A stretch of 64,000 nt of DNA. Origin: DASQFQ01 sp963722815. Lineage in GTDB: Bacteria > Actinomycetota > Thermoleophilia > Solirubrobacterales > Solirubrobacteraceae. Where the stretch lies: contig CAVROM010000003.1 in NCBI GenBank assembly GCA_963722815.1, positions 310,001 through 374,000 of the forward strand. Reading direction: 5' to 3'. The notes below the pieces were generated by a model. It ran no database searches and was not told the origin of the DNA. It saw only the letters and a program-made list of their open reading frames with translations. Below are positions 1-9,615 of this stretch, piece after piece. Within the stretch, counting starts at the first letter, position 1; each line of letters begins with the position of its first letter. The translations under genes and the position numbers were made by a program.

Positions 1-400
1 TCCCGCCCTTGGTCCCGCGCCGGCGGCCGAGCTCCGCGGCCCGCCGGATCGTGTCGCGCTGGACCGTGATCGCTTGCGACTCGTCGAGGTCGACGCCCAG
101 CCACGCGCTCAGCAGGTTGAGGATGTGGCGCGGCGCGTAGTCGGGGTCGAAGTGCTCCGGCAGCGCGTCCAGGATCGCGATGATCGGATCGAGGACCGAC
201 TCGAGCGCGCCCACGAAGCGCATGCCGAAGTCGCTGTCGGCGTACAGCGACGGCAGCCCGTCGCGCAGGTACGCGCGGCTCGAGGCGGACGTCGGCGTCT
301 CCGTCGCCCCGCTCGAGAGCTGGACCATGAGGGTGCCGAAGCCGGCACCCATGAAGGTCTGGTACTCGCCGCCCGAGCCGTTGCCCGTCCCCTCCGCCAT
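1..400 (-). CDS. eCIS/phage tail protein, P2-I/TIGR02242-like (partial, continues off the left edge)
   Basis: N-terminal 133 residues of a baseplate-periphery protein, the Afp12/Cis12 position of contractile injection systems. Translated from the ATG at 398-400, the segment RAYLRDGLPSLYADSDF is followed by FVGALESVLDPIIAILDALP and an ILNLLSAWLGVDLDE stretch, the typical opening of the 'putative phage tail protein' family TIGR02242 (P2 gpI-like). The start lies 6 bp after the stop of the J-like baseplate gene, so it is the next gene of the same minus-strand operon. The C-terminal part, and any tape-measure or fibre genes, lie outside the window. The family call is from memory of conserved segments plus the strong context. 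Confidence 0.85.
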   Translation of the reverse strand, partial: MAEGTGNGSGGEYQTFMGAGFGTLMVQLSSGATETPTSASSRAYLRDGLPSLYADSDFGMRFVGALESVLDPIIAILDALPEHFDPDYAPRHILNLLSAWLGVDLDESQAITVQRDTIRRAAELGRRRGTKGG

Positions 401-406
401 CGCGAT

Positions 407-2407
407 CTAGGTCTCCCGGTGGGTCGCCTTGACGATGTGCTGGGCCGAAGCCAGCAGCTCGTCGGGCTCCAGCACGATGTGGCTCCCCGCGGGCTTCGAG
501 CTCTGCTCCCCGGTCTGGAGGTTCGTCTCGTAGATGCGCAGGATCTTCACGAACTCGACGCCCTCGACGGCGTGGACGACGCCGTACAGCTCGCCCTGGT
601 TGAGCGCGCGGCCGAACGCCCAGCCCTGGCCGGGACCCGTCGGGGTGCCGCCGACCAGCGGGTTGATGTACGTGTAGAGCGCGTGCGCGACGTCCTCTTC
701 AACGCGCGCGGTGTCGGCGAGCGGCGAGGCCTGCAGGTTCACGACGACCGACAGGCCGCGGTAGGCGCACGGGAGCAGCTCGACGGTCGTGCCGATCAGG
801 CGCCGCTCGTCGAGGTACTCCGAGACCTCTTGCAGGAGCTCCTCGTCCGGCACCAGCTCGTCGTAGGCGAGCTGGCGGTCGGCCGGGATCAGCCGCGGCA
901 CCAAGTGCAGCGCGACCGGGCCGCCGGTGACCTGCGGCGGGACGCAGACCGCGCGCGCGACCTTCGGCGACGCCTCGCCGGCCAGGAACTCGAAGTCCTC
1001 GGCGGTGACGGCGCGGTAGCGCGAGCGGATCTCCATCGCCGCGCGCTGGCGCGCGTGGTCGAGCGTCTCGGCGTCGACGCCGCCGTTGGCCGGGCCGGGG
1101 TTGCTCACCGTGTCGACGCCAGGGAGGCCGGAGCGCATCACGGTCAGCGCGCCGGCGGCGACGTTGCCGGCGCGCCCGCCGCCGTGGCGGTACTTGGTGA
1201 AGCGCATGACCGCGCCCTTGGGCGGCACCGAGCCGTACTGCGTCCAGCCGCCGTCGGTCTCGCGGATCGCGGGGCCGAGCTCGATCTCGCCCTGCACCGG
1301 GTTGAGGATGTAGTGACGGTCGAACGTGGTCGAGACCACGAAGTCGGGCCGGAGCTCCCACGCCGCCCAGTCGCCGGACTCCGGGTCCTGGACCTCGAGC
1401 GTCTCGCCCTGCGAGGGCTTGAGCACAGGGGAGTAGCGCAACGCGAACGTCTGGCCCGGGGTGCCGTCGGAGACGCCGAGCACCTCGTTCTCCTCCTGCG
1501 CGGCGTGCGACGCCGGCAGCAGCGCGCCGATCGGCGCGGCGGTGATCGAGTAGATCTCGGGCGCCTGGGTGTAGGTCGTCGCGGCGCCGCCGTGGCGGGT
1601 CTTGTCGTCGATCCGGCAGCGCACCCAGTGCATGCGGTGGCCGCCCAGCGGCTGGATCGCGGAGCGCGCCGGGCACTGGAGCTCGACCGCGCCGGCGCCG
1701 TAGTTGAAGCCGCCGGTGAGGTCCTCGAGGACGATCGCCTCTTCCCACTGGTTGTCGCCCTGGGAGACCTCCCAGCGCAGCGGCGGGTCCTCGGGGCTGA
1801 CGCCGGCGCCGCGGGCGGGCGAGGCGTCGACGTCGACCTGCAGCACGAGCCGGGCGATCGGCTCGTCGAAGCCGAGGTACAGCGCGTCGCCGACTGCCGG
1901 CGGGTTGCCGAACGCGACGCGGTCGGCGCCCTGGGGGCGCGCCTCGCCGTCGGCGACGCCGATGTCCTTGACCTGGCCGCCGCGCTGCAGCACGTAGGCG
2001 GCCGGCTTGACGGCGGGGATCGTGAAGTCCTCGCGCACCTGGAAGACGACGGCGTCGTCGCGCGCGGTACGCGGGGTGCTCACCTCGGTCTCGCCGCCGG
2101 GGATCAGCAGCGGCTCGGTGGGCGGCTCGACGAGCCGGAAGCGCACGTCGGTGGCGGCCGAGCTCGGGCCGTCGAGCTGGATGCCGAGCAGCTCGAGGAG
2201 CGTGACGTGCAGCTTGTCCGGCACGCGGTTGAGCCGGTAGATCGTCATCTCCGTCATCCACGCGAACAGCTCGATCAGCGTGATGCCGGGGTCGGAGACG
2301 TTGTGCTCGGTCCATTCCGGGCACGAGCGCGTGATGCGCAGGCGCGCCTCGGACACGAGGTCCTGGAAGCGGCGGTCGTCGAGCTGGATGTCGGGGAGCC
2401 GGCTCAT
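407..2407 (-). CDS. eCIS baseplate J-like protein (TIGR02243 / Afp11-like)
   Basis: 666-residue wedge protein of the injection-system baseplate, next to the gp25-like protein that it normally contacts. The N-terminus carries the conserved segments LPDIQLDDRRFQDLVSEAR, EWTEHNVSDPGITLIELFAW and YRLNRVPDKL, diagnostic of 'putative baseplate assembly protein' TIGR02243; the C-terminal half (about 430-640) has the baseplate-J-like fold region, with DHARQRAAMEIRSRYRAVTAEDFEFLA. The reading frame is intact and of usual family length. The ATG overlaps the stop of the upstream gp25-like gene by 4 bp (ATGA), implying translational coupling. Confidence 0.95.
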   Translation of the reverse strand: MSRLPDIQLDDRRFQDLVSEARLRITRSCPEWTEHNVSDPGITLIELFAWMTEMTIYRLNRVPDKLHVTLLELLGIQLDGPSSAATDVRFRLVEPPTEPLLIPGGETEVSTPRTARDDAVVFQVREDFTIPAVKPAAYVLQRGGQVKDIGVADGEARPQGADRVAFGNPPAVGDALYLGFDEPIARLVLQVDVDASPARGAGVSPEDPPLRWEVSQGDNQWEEAIVLEDLTGGFNYGAGAVELQCPARSAIQPLGGHRMHWVRCRIDDKTRHGGAATTYTQAPEIYSITAAPIGALLPASHAAQEENEVLGVSDGTPGQTFALRYSPVLKPSQGETLEVQDPESGDWAAWELRPDFVVSTTFDRHYILNPVQGEIELGPAIRETDGGWTQYGSVPPKGAVMRFTKYRHGGGRAGNVAAGALTVMRSGLPGVDTVSNPGPANGGVDAETLDHARQRAAMEIRSRYRAVTAEDFEFLAGEASPKVARAVCVPPQVTGGPVALHLVPRLIPADRQLAYDELVPDEELLQEVSEYLDERRLIGTTVELLPCAYRGLSVVVNLQASPLADTARVEEDVAHALYTYINPLVGGTPTGPGQGWAFGRALNQGELYGVVHAVEGVEFVKILRIYETNLQTGEQSSKPAGSHIVLEPDELLASAQHIVKATHRET

Positions 2408-2808
2408 TCCGCCTCTTCCTCCTCCGGGATCACGTAGAAGGGATAGACGAGGTTGCGCTTGTTGTTGGTGGCGCGCAGCCGGTAGCCGATGTTGATCAGC
2501 AGCTGGCCGTCGCCCATGCGCGAGAGGTCGAAGTCGACCTCCTCGACCGAGATGCGCGGCTCCCAGCGGTCGAGCGCCGAGCGCACTTCGGTCTCGAGGC
2601 GGCCGACGGTGGCCGCGTCGATGGTGTCGAACACGAAGTCGTGCACGCCACAGCCGAACTCGGGCCGCATGGGCCGCTCGCCGGGGGCGGTGCTGAGGAT
2701 GATCTCGATCGCCTGGTCGACATCTTGCTCGCCGGTGGCGAGGGCGATGCCGCCCCGTCGATCGACCGTGAGGGGGAAGGAGAGACCCGAGCCGAGGAGT
2801 TCCGTCAT
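2404..2808 (-). CDS. eCIS baseplate wedge protein, gpW/gp25-like (Afp9/Cis9)
   Basis: 134-residue protein of the T4 gp25 / Afp9 family, a core baseplate wedge component that nucleates sheath assembly. Visible family features are the opening GSGLSFPLTVDRRGGIALA, the central PGERPMRPEFGCGVHDFVFD (gp25 proteins carry a conserved RPxxG[CS]G segment) and a C-terminal beta-rich ISVEEVDFDLSRMGDGQ. The ATG at 2806-2808 follows the spike stop by 14 bp. The open frame continues upstream into the spike gene only because the spike carries a frame change near its end, so the natural start is the internal ATG. Its stop overlaps the start of the J-like gene. Confidence 0.94.
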   Translation of the reverse strand: MTELLGSGLSFPLTVDRRGGIALATGEQDVDQAIEIILSTAPGERPMRPEFGCGVHDFVFDTIDAATVGRLETEVRSALDRWEPRISVEEVDFDLSRMGDGQLLINIGYRLRATNNKRNLVYPFYVIPEEEEAE

Positions 2809-2822
2809 CGCTGATTCCGAAC

Positions 2823-4577
2823 CTATCCGATGTTGATGAGGCCGCCCGAGATGGCGACCATCGCGGAGCCGTTGACGGAGACCTGCGCACCCTTGAGCTC
2901 GAGCTGGCCGTCGGCCTGGACCGAGAGCGGTCGCGCCCTTGATCGCCATCGTGCCCTGCGCCTCGAGGCTGATCTGCGGCGCCTTGATGGTCACGCCCTG
3001 CTTGGACTCGACCGTGATCGCCTGGTTGGCGGTGAGGCCGTACTTGCCGTCGAACGTGCCGGTGTAGTTCCCGGGCGACTTGACGGTCTCGGTGATCTCG
3101 CCGCCGTTGACCTCGATGACCCACTTGCCCTTCTCGGTGCGGAGCGTGATGTCCTCCTGCGCTGCGATCAGCGCCTTGTGGTCGCTCTTCATCGCGAACG
3201 AGCCATCCTGCACGGCCATCTCGTCGCCCGGCTTGTCCTTGCCGTTGAACACCGAGCCGAGCACATAGGGGAACGACGGGTCGCCGTTCTCGAACGCGAC
3301 GAGCACCTGCTCGTCGGGTACCGGGAGCATCGAGATCCCGCGCTCCTTGCCGGCGGCGGGCAGCAGGACGGGGGCCCAGAAGCTCTCCTGCTCGGTCAGC
3401 GACGGGAACTTGATCTTGACCCGGCCGTGCTTGTCGGGGTCGTTGTTGTTGGTCACCAGGCCGACCACGATCGAATCGATCGAGTCGGGCCGCCGTTGCC
3501 GCCACCGGTCTGGCCGAGCAGCGTGTGCTCGCCGGCCGAGTTCGAGAACGTGGTGGTGTAGCCGCCGCCGCCGGATGATCGCGTGGACGGCCTTGGCGAC
3601 GCGGTAGGTGCCCGAGTACTTGGTGCCGATGCCGTTGATCTCGAGCTTGACGCCCGCCTTGATCCGGGGATCGCCGAGGCACGCGCCCTCGGCGGCGAGA
3701 TAGGCGTTGGCGAGCTGGTCGAGCGCGGACTGGGCCATCGAGTCCGCCTCTTCCTCTCTGCGAACGACTGGCCGGCGATCTCGAGCGACGCGCCGGGGAA
3801 CGCCTTGACCATTTCGGCTGCGCTGGATCCCGGCCGCGGTGATCTGCGTCCGGCTCGGCTTCGGTCTTCGCGACGTTCCGCTTCGTCTTCAGGTCGAACC
3901 CGCGCACGATGACCTTCTCGACCTGCTGCACGGCGGTGATGCCGGGGGCGGAAGCTGTGGAGGTCGTCGGGGTAGGTGAGCTCGACCCGGCGCGCCGGGG
4001 CTGGGCTTCTTGAACTCGCCGCTCGTGTCGTCGCAGACGAACTCGAAGCCGATGCGCTTCGCCAGGCGCCAGACGAACTCCCAGTCGGTCTCGTTGTGCT
4101 GGAGGACGAAGTCGAGCGGCCCGCCGCTGCGAGCTCGTGCTGACGTTGATGCCGCTCTCGGCGCCGACCTTCTTGACGATGTCCGAGATCGTCTGGTTCA
4201 GGAACGTGCGCTGCTTGCGCGAGCGCATCATGCGGTGCGAGCGGTCGTAGGCGCGCACGACCATCGCGACGCCGCCGGCCTGGAAGTCCGGCTCGACCGT
4301 GACGATCTCGCCCTTGAACAGCGTCTGCGTCGTCGTCTCCTCGTCGAGCCCAGCTTGACCTCGAGCGTGGCGCCGATCTTGAACGCCGGAGCCGTCGAGG
4401 TCTGGTACGGGAACCCTCTCGCTCGTCCGCCGGATAGCCGACCGCGACGGTGCAGACGTCGGGGAGGCGGAGCCAGTCCGTGATCTTGATCTCGTGGACG
4501 AGCGTCGGCCTCCTGGCGGGTCGAGCTCCGCGCCGTGACGTGGACGCTGAAGATCGGCGTGAGAGACCGTGCTGCAT
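2823..4577 (-). pseudogene. eCIS spike protein (VgrG/gpD-gpV-like, Afp8/Cis8), frame broken several times
   Basis: Central spike with a late-control-D-like N-terminal half and a gp5/gpV-like OB-fold plus beta-helix C-terminal half. Recognisable stretches lie in different frames: LVHEIKITDWLRLPDVCTVA, then AYDRSHRMMRSRKQRTFLNQ with TISDIVKKVGAESGINVS, then ISMLPVPDEQVLVAFENGDP with FPYVLGSVFNGKDKPGDEM, and a C-terminal repeat region ending in SAMVAISGGLINIG and a stop at 2823-2825. At least four or five one-base frame changes are needed to join them (near 4570, 4515, 4350, 4130, 3970-3750, 3550 and 2930). Flanking operon genes are intact, so I favour assembly indels over true decay. Type is given as pseudogene only because no single frame encodes it. 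Confidence 0.85.
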
Positions 4578-4582
4578 GGGCA

Positions 4583-5230
4583 TCAGGTCTCGATCGTGGG
4601 AATCGTGAGCTGGGAGCCGCGGCGGAGCGCGAACGGGTTGTCGATGCCGTTGGCCTCGGCGATCTTGCGCCAGCGCGTGGCGTCGCCGTAGTTCTGGTAG
4701 GCGACCGACTGGAGCGAGTCGCCGTCGGTGACGGTGTGGACCTTGAGGCCGGCGATCGCGCGGGTCGTCGGGTTCTGCCCGGCGGTGGCCTGCTCGGACT
4801 GGGTGAGCTCGAGGTCGACGAGCGCGCGGGCGGGCTCGCCGTTGGGGCGGAACATCACGAAGCGGATCGTCAGCGAGCTGCCGACCATCTTCGGGCTCTC
4901 GATCGAGCCCCACTTGAAGGTGACGGCGGGCGGGCCGGAGCCGCCGCCGCCCCCGCCGCCCGACTCCATCATCTTCAGCAGCTTGATCGCGTCGTCCTTG
5001 ATCGACGCGTCGGCGCCCTGGAGCGAGGCGTCGAGCAGGAGCTGGACGCGGATCGTCCACGGCATGCCGCCGCCGAACTCGGGCTTCGGCGTGTCGGTGC
5101 CGGTGACCGGCTTGATCGTCCAGACGTTCGTCTTGGTGATCGAGTACTCCTGCGGGTTGAAGGCGCACTGGATCGGGTCGCCGCCGTCGATGACCAGCTG
5201 TGCGCGCTCGAAGTTCTGCGGGATCGGCAT
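4583..5230 (-). CDS. eCIS LysM-domain baseplate/tube adaptor (Afp7/Cis7-like)
   Basis: 215-residue protein that in contractile injection systems links the inner tube to the spike hub. The N-terminal domain includes QLVIDGGDPIQCAFNPQEYS, typical of the family, followed by a Gly-rich linker at about residues 90-97 and a second beta-rich part. The C-terminal 45 residues form a LysM module: VHTVTDGDSLQSVAYQNYGD followed by RWRKIAEANGIDNP. The frame is intact. It sits between tube 2 (5 bp upstream) and the spike (5 bp downstream), the canonical position. Confidence 0.94.
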   Translation of the reverse strand: MPIPQNFERAQLVIDGGDPIQCAFNPQEYSITKTNVWTIKPVTGTDTPKPEFGGGMPWTIRVQLLLDASLQGADASIKDDAIKLLKMMESGGGGGGGSGPPAVTFKWGSIESPKMVGSSLTIRFVMFRPNGEPARALVDLELTQSEQATAGQNPTTRAIAGLKVHTVTDGDSLQSVAYQNYGDATRWRKIAEANGIDNPFALRRGSQLTIPTIET

Positions 5231-5234
5231 GGCG

Positions 5235-5660
5235 TCAGCTCATCTTCAGCCCGGAGTGGGCGATCTCGATGACTTCCTCGGACATGGCGGCCGAGGCGGC
5301 GGCGATCGTGGGCCCGCTCCACTTGATCGGGAAGGCGTCGGCGAACGTCCACGAGCGGGACTTCGAGGCGTCCTGGCTCTGCAGCTCGACGGTGATCTCT
5401 TTGAGCTCCGCCTTCTGGCGGGTCGCCCAGAACCACTTCTGCACCGCGTCGTCCTCGGTCAGGCCGGACTCGAGGCGCAGGTAGGGGTAGCGCAGGCGCC
5501 CGGGCAGGTGATGGATGAACTCGTTGTTGCCGCCCTCGGCCCACTCGAAGACCTCGAACTCCATCGAGAGGCCGTGGCAGACCTTGAACGTGCCGATGGC
5601 GAGGCCGGGCACGCTGAGCTTGAAGTTGTGATCGCTGATGAGGGCCGTGGCAGGAGGCAT
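5235..5660 (-). CDS. eCIS inner tube protein 2 (T4 gp19-like, Afp5/Cis1b; TIGR02241)
   Basis: 141-residue tube protein. DHNFKLSVPGLAIGTFKVCH, EFEVFEWAEGGNNEFIHHLP and a C-terminal ITVELQSQD...WTFADAFPIKW are characteristic of the 'conserved phage tail region protein' TIGR02241, which lines the tube near the baseplate. The ATG at 5658-5660 comes 2 bp after a TGA in another frame that closes the large low-complexity gene. Without that stop the open frame runs on upstream, but the family begins at this methionine. It is a second tube paralogue besides the one at 9616-10089, as expected for eCIS, where the baseplate-proximal ring differs from the main tube. Confidence 0.94.
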   Translation of the reverse strand: MPPATALISDHNFKLSVPGLAIGTFKVCHGLSMEFEVFEWAEGGNNEFIHHLPGRLRYPYLRLESGLTEDDAVQKWFWATRQKAELKEITVELQSQDASKSRSWTFADAFPIKWSGPTIAAASAAMSEEVIEIAHSGLKMS

Positions 5661-5662
5661 GT

Positions 5663-8600
5663 TCAGTAGAGGGGGTCGATTCCGTCGAGGATGCCGAGGT
5701 GCTCGTTCTCCTCGCGCATGGCGCGCAGGACGGCGCTGACGACCGCGTCGCCGGACGAGCCGCTCGAGCTGCTGCTGCTGTCCGGATGCCGCGCGCGCGA
5801 GGGTGGCGCCTCCGCCGAGCTGGCGAGGTGCGGCCGCGCTCTCGCGGTAGAGGCCCGTCGCCTCGGAGGCGGTGGGCATGCGGGCGATGGCGGGGCCGGT
5901 GGGTGACATGGAGGTCGACGGCTGGGTGACGCCGGCCGGGGGCGGGAACGAGATCTCCAGGAAGTCCCCGCCGGTCTGGATCTCGGCGCCGGCGGCGGCT
6001 GCCGCGGCGGCGAGGTCGGCGGTGGGGGAGGGCGCCGTGACGGGCTTGGACGCCGGCTGCGCTCCGGTGCGGGGGCGGCGGGAGAGGGTGCGGCCGTTGG
6101 CGGCGGCGGGGGCGCTCTGCCGCGCGGCCGCGGCGGCGGGGGCGGCGGGCTGCCGTGCTGACGGCGGGCGCGGGGCGCATCGGGACGGGCGCGATCGCGG
6201 GGATGCGCGGCGGGGGCGCGGGTAGCTCGACGTCGACGCGCGGTGGCGCGCTCGGGTGGGGCTCAGAGCGGCGCAGCTTGGCGGCGGCGCGCGCGAGCGC
6301 GGAGCGCCGTGGCTGGGGCTGGGCTGGGGCGCGGGAGCCGCCGGGCGCGGAGGGGGCGTCGCCTCGCGCGTGGACATCCGCGGGCGGGCCGGCTGGGCGC
6401 CGGGCAGCGCGGGCGGAGGGGTGCGCCGCGGGGGGGGGTGGAGGGGGCGGGGGCGCGCGCGATCGCCGGGGCGGCGGGTGCGGCCGGGCTTCGCGGGGCC
6501 GGGCTCGACATCGAGGGCGCGGCCGGGAGCGGGCGGCGGCGTGTGCACCACGGGCGCGGGCGGGGCCGGGGGATCGACGACGATCGGCGGCGGGGCGGAC
6601 GCGGCGGCTTGCGGCGCCGGCGTGCGCTGGATGGAGGCGGGAGGATCGACGGCGATCGAGGCGGGGGCTCCGGCGCCGGCGTCTCCGCCTTCGGGGCCTC
6701 GGGCGCGGCGGTCTTGCGCCGCGACAGCCGCCGGCGCCTCGGGGCGGGCGGCTCTTCGACCGGCTGCCGCGCGACCGAGGGCCGGACGGGCGCGGGCGGC
6801 GCCGCGGCCGGTGCGGGCGGGGCGCCGCGACGGGCTCGGAGGCAGGGTCGGCGCCTCGGGCGCCTTCGCCTTCTCGGGATCGACGCTGATGGAGGGCGGG
6901 CCCGCAGGCTCGCGTGCGATCGAGCGCGTGGTGGGCGGCTCCTCCGCGGGCGTGCGCGCGACGGAGGAAGCCGGCGCCGGCGGCTGATCGGTCTCCTCGC
7001 GCGCCGGTGGCGGGCTCGGCGGCTCGGCCGGCTTGCGGGCGACCGACGGCCGCGCCGGGGCCGGCGGCGCGGGGGTGCTCGGCGAGGAGGTGGACGAGGA
7101 TGGTTCGGGGGAGTGGGCGACCGAGGGGCTCGGCGGCGCCGAGGCCGGCGCGGGCTCGGGCGCCGGACCGGTCGCGCTCGGGCGCTGCGGCAGCGTGGCC
7201 TTCTCGGGGTCGACGTTGATCGACGCGGGCGCCTCCGTACGCGCGGGCGACGGCTCGGGTGCGGGCGGGGTGGCGGTCTTGCGCCGGCCGAGGCGCCGTT
7301 GCTTCGGGGCCGGCTCCGGCGGGGTCGACGGGCTGGGTGCCGGCGCTGGGATGGTTGCCGCGGGCGGCGCGGGAGCGGGCGCCGGCGCGGGCGCCGGGGT
7401 CCGCTGCACGCTGCGGGGCGGCGGCGGCGGGGTGGGGGCGGATGCGCCGGCAGGCGCCGGCGGCGGGTGGGTGCGGATGCGCCGGCAGGCGCCGGCGCGG
7501 GGGCGCCCGAAGGGGCGTCGTCCTCGACGGGCTCGGCGGCGGGGCGGCGGCCGCTCAGGGCGTCGAGCGCGCGGCGCAGGACGCCGACCCGCTCGGCGGG
7601 CACGACGACATCGGGCGGCGCGTCCTGGCGGGTGGGCTGGGGCTTGGGCGACGCGGCGGTGCGGGCCGCGCGTTGCAGCTTCGGACGCTCAGGAGCGGGA
7701 GCCGGCGCCGGGGCCGGCTGCTTCGACCGCATCTGCATCTTCACGGGGCCGGCAGGCTTGCTGCCTGCGGAGGAAGACCCCGAGGAGCCGCTCGGGGAAC
7801 CGGCCGCGGAGCCGCCGGAAGAACCAGAGGAGCTCGAGGAGCCGCTGGAGGAGGAGCTCGAGGAGCCGGAAGGAGAGCGGGAGATGCCGCGGGACGAGCC
7901 GCCCGAGGCGCCGCCGGAAGCACCGCCCGAGGCGCCGCCGGAACCGGCCGAGGCGCCGCCGGGAGCACCGGAGGAAGAGCCGCCGGAGGAACCGGCCGAG
8001 GCGCCGCCGGAGGAACCAGCCGAGGCGCCGCCGGAAGAACCGGCCGAGGCGCCGCCGGAAGAACCGGCCGGGGCGCCGCCGGAAGAACCAGCCCGAGGCG
8101 CCGCCGGAAGAACCAGCCGAGGCGCCGCCGGAGGGAGCGGAAGAGGTGGGGCCGGAGGAGCCGGAAGACGAGGGACCGCCGCCGGCGGCGGAGGGCGAAG
8201 GGGCGGGCGGGATGGGAGTCGGCTTGGGGGCGGGCTGGGGCGCAGCCGTGCGCATGATCGACGGGGGCGCCGGTGGGGCCTTCGGGCCGTCGGGCGCGGG
8301 CGTCGAATGGGCGGAGCCGGCGGGCGCCCGGCCGATCCGCGAGCCACCGGAAGGCTTGGGGACGGGCTCGCTCGCAGCGGTGCCGAGGCCCGGCATCGGC
8401 GGGATGCTGAGCTCGCTCGGGTCCGGCACGTCCGGCACGTCGACCTGGATCGGGCCGACGGGCAGGTTCGGGATCGACTTCGGATCGGCGGGCTCCCGCG
8501 CCACCGCGGGCGGTGCCGGCGGCTCGTCCGGAGCCGGCGACTCCGGCTTGGGCAGCGGCTCGGCGTGACCGGTCGCCGGCCCCTCGAGGATCCGAGCGCC

Positions 8601-9008
8601 GCGGCTGCGCTGCAGCTTCGCGCGCTGGTCGACGTCCGCGTCCGGGAGCGCCGACATCTCGACCGCCTTGTCGGCGTCGCCCTCCAGGATCCACGCCGCC
8701 TGCCAGGCGGACATGCCCGCCGGGATGCCCTCCGGCGCCTTGGGCGGCGCGGGCGGGGCACTGGGAGCGGCGGGGGCCGCCGGCGCGCGCGCCACTCCCC
8801 CGGATGAAGGTTCAGGTGCTGCCGGCGCCGGGGGCGGGCCCGCCGTCAGGCGGGTCGCCGAGCGGACCACGCGGCCCGGCGTACGGGCCGCCGCGACCTC
8901 GCCGCCCAGCCTCCCGGCCGCGCCAAGGGGCGCCGACCGACGCGCCAGCCGGAGCGGCGGGCGATGGGGGCGGGGTGCGCCGCCTTCTGGTGTGCGCTCG
9001 TCAGCCAT
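5663..9008 (-). pseudogene. Large Pro/Ala/Ser-rich low-complexity eCIS-cluster protein, frame changes
   Basis: About 1,115 codons between the DUF6760-like gene (4 bp upstream) and tube 2 (2 bp downstream). A small ordered N-terminal segment is visible (PAGMSAWQAAWILEGDAD, then VEMSALPDADVDQRAKLQRS), then long disordered sequence. Repeated motifs recur: SVARxPAEEPP-like, [I/V]xVDPEKA, RRxLxRRKTAxPxAP, IQRTPAP and a (GGASAGSS)n run near 8100-7900. A C-terminal segment SSGDAVVSAVLRAMREENEH then LGILDGIDPLY ends at a TGA at 5663-5665. The coding-like frame switches near 8095, 7450, 6840, 6660, 6540 and 5780, next to repeats or G runs (a 10-G run near 6430; (CTG)n near 5775). I recognise no family. 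Slippage or assembly error is likelier than an inactive gene. Confidence 0.65.
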
Positions 9009-9012
9009 TCAG

Positions 9013-9210
9013 TCAGTCCTCGACGATCCATTCGGCGTCCTCGTCGACCCAGTCGTCGCCGACGGCTACAGCGGCCATCGCGTCGGCCTCGGCGAGGAAC
9101 TGCCGACGGTCCCGGTGCTCGAGATCCAGGATCGTGTCCAGCGGCCAGTGGAAGTGAAATGCGAGCCGGGCCGTCTCCGCCAAGCACTCGGGCGAAGACG
9201 GCCGGGTCAT
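9013..9210 (-). CDS. Small eCIS-associated protein (DUF6760-like)
   Basis: 65-residue protein starting at the ATG 9208-9210, which overlaps the upstream stop by 4 bp (ATGA). The core LAFHFHWPLDTILDLEHRDR followed by RQFLAEADAM matches the small W/H-rich proteins found next to tail-assembly genes in phage-tail-like clusters; in T4-like and Mu-like systems such ORFs are the distal partner of tail-assembly chaperone pairs. A longer reading frame exists upstream but overlaps the previous gene, so the coupled start is preferred. Function unproven; the family name is from memory. Confidence 0.8.
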   Translation of the reverse strand: MTRPSSPECLAETARLAFHFHWPLDTILDLEHRDRRQFLAEADAMAAVAVGDDWVDEDAEWIVED

Positions 9211-9581
9211 TTCCCCAATCGACCGTCCTCGACGTCCGTCAGATCGACCTCGAACTCGTGGGCGCATTCGGGGCAATGCACGACCCCGACCGACTCGCCG
9301 TCCGTGTTCACTCGCTCGTAGAGGCGCTGGAGGTGGTCGAAGTCCGCTGCGTACAGCGCCTCGATCACCTCCGGCGTGATCTCCGTGAGCTCGCCGATCC
9401 GCGTCACCGTGCGCGCGAGCAGCAGGACCGAGAGGTACGCCTCGTTGCGGCGCACCTCCGGGTCCCGCAGCGGCTCGATCTCGTCGCGTGCGGTCGCAAG
9501 GCGCATCGTGCCCTCGGTGTGCACGCCACCCGCCTCGTCGGTGAGACCGCGAGGAAGGGTGAACGGGATCTCGGTTCGCAT
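9207..9581 (-). CDS. eCIS tail-assembly protein with CxxC motif
   Basis: 124-residue protein between the tube and DUF6760-like genes, the position of tail-assembly chaperones in contractile phages. It is mostly helical and acidic, with TFLPRG-like opening (IPFTLPRGL), a helix ARDEIEPLRDPEVRRNEAYL and a C-terminal VVHCPECAHEFEVDL that carries a CxxC pair which may bind zinc (only two Cys are visible). The reading frame is intact. Family assignment (phage tail assembly protein) rests on position and on the TRIGELTEITPEVIE region; confidence in exact function is moderate. Confidence 0.8.
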   Translation of the reverse strand: MRTEIPFTLPRGLTDEAGGVHTEGTMRLATARDEIEPLRDPEVRRNEAYLSVLLLARTVTRIGELTEITPEVIEALYAADFDHLQRLYERVNTDGESVGVVHCPECAHEFEVDLTDVEDGRLGK

Positions 9582-9615
9582 CTCTGCTCAGCGCCCGACT
9601 CCGCCTGCCGGCCGA

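Noticed and set aside
74..2437. A 787-codon plus-strand open frame opposite the baseplate genes
   Set aside because: It is antisense to well-supported baseplate proteins, has skewed Arg/Ala/Val composition and no recognisable family; long empty frames are expected at this GC content.
7880..8140. A CRISPR-like or tandem DNA repeat array at the (GGASAGSS)n region
   Set aside because: The repeat unit is an in-frame coding repeat of about 24-27 bp without constant spacers or cas genes.
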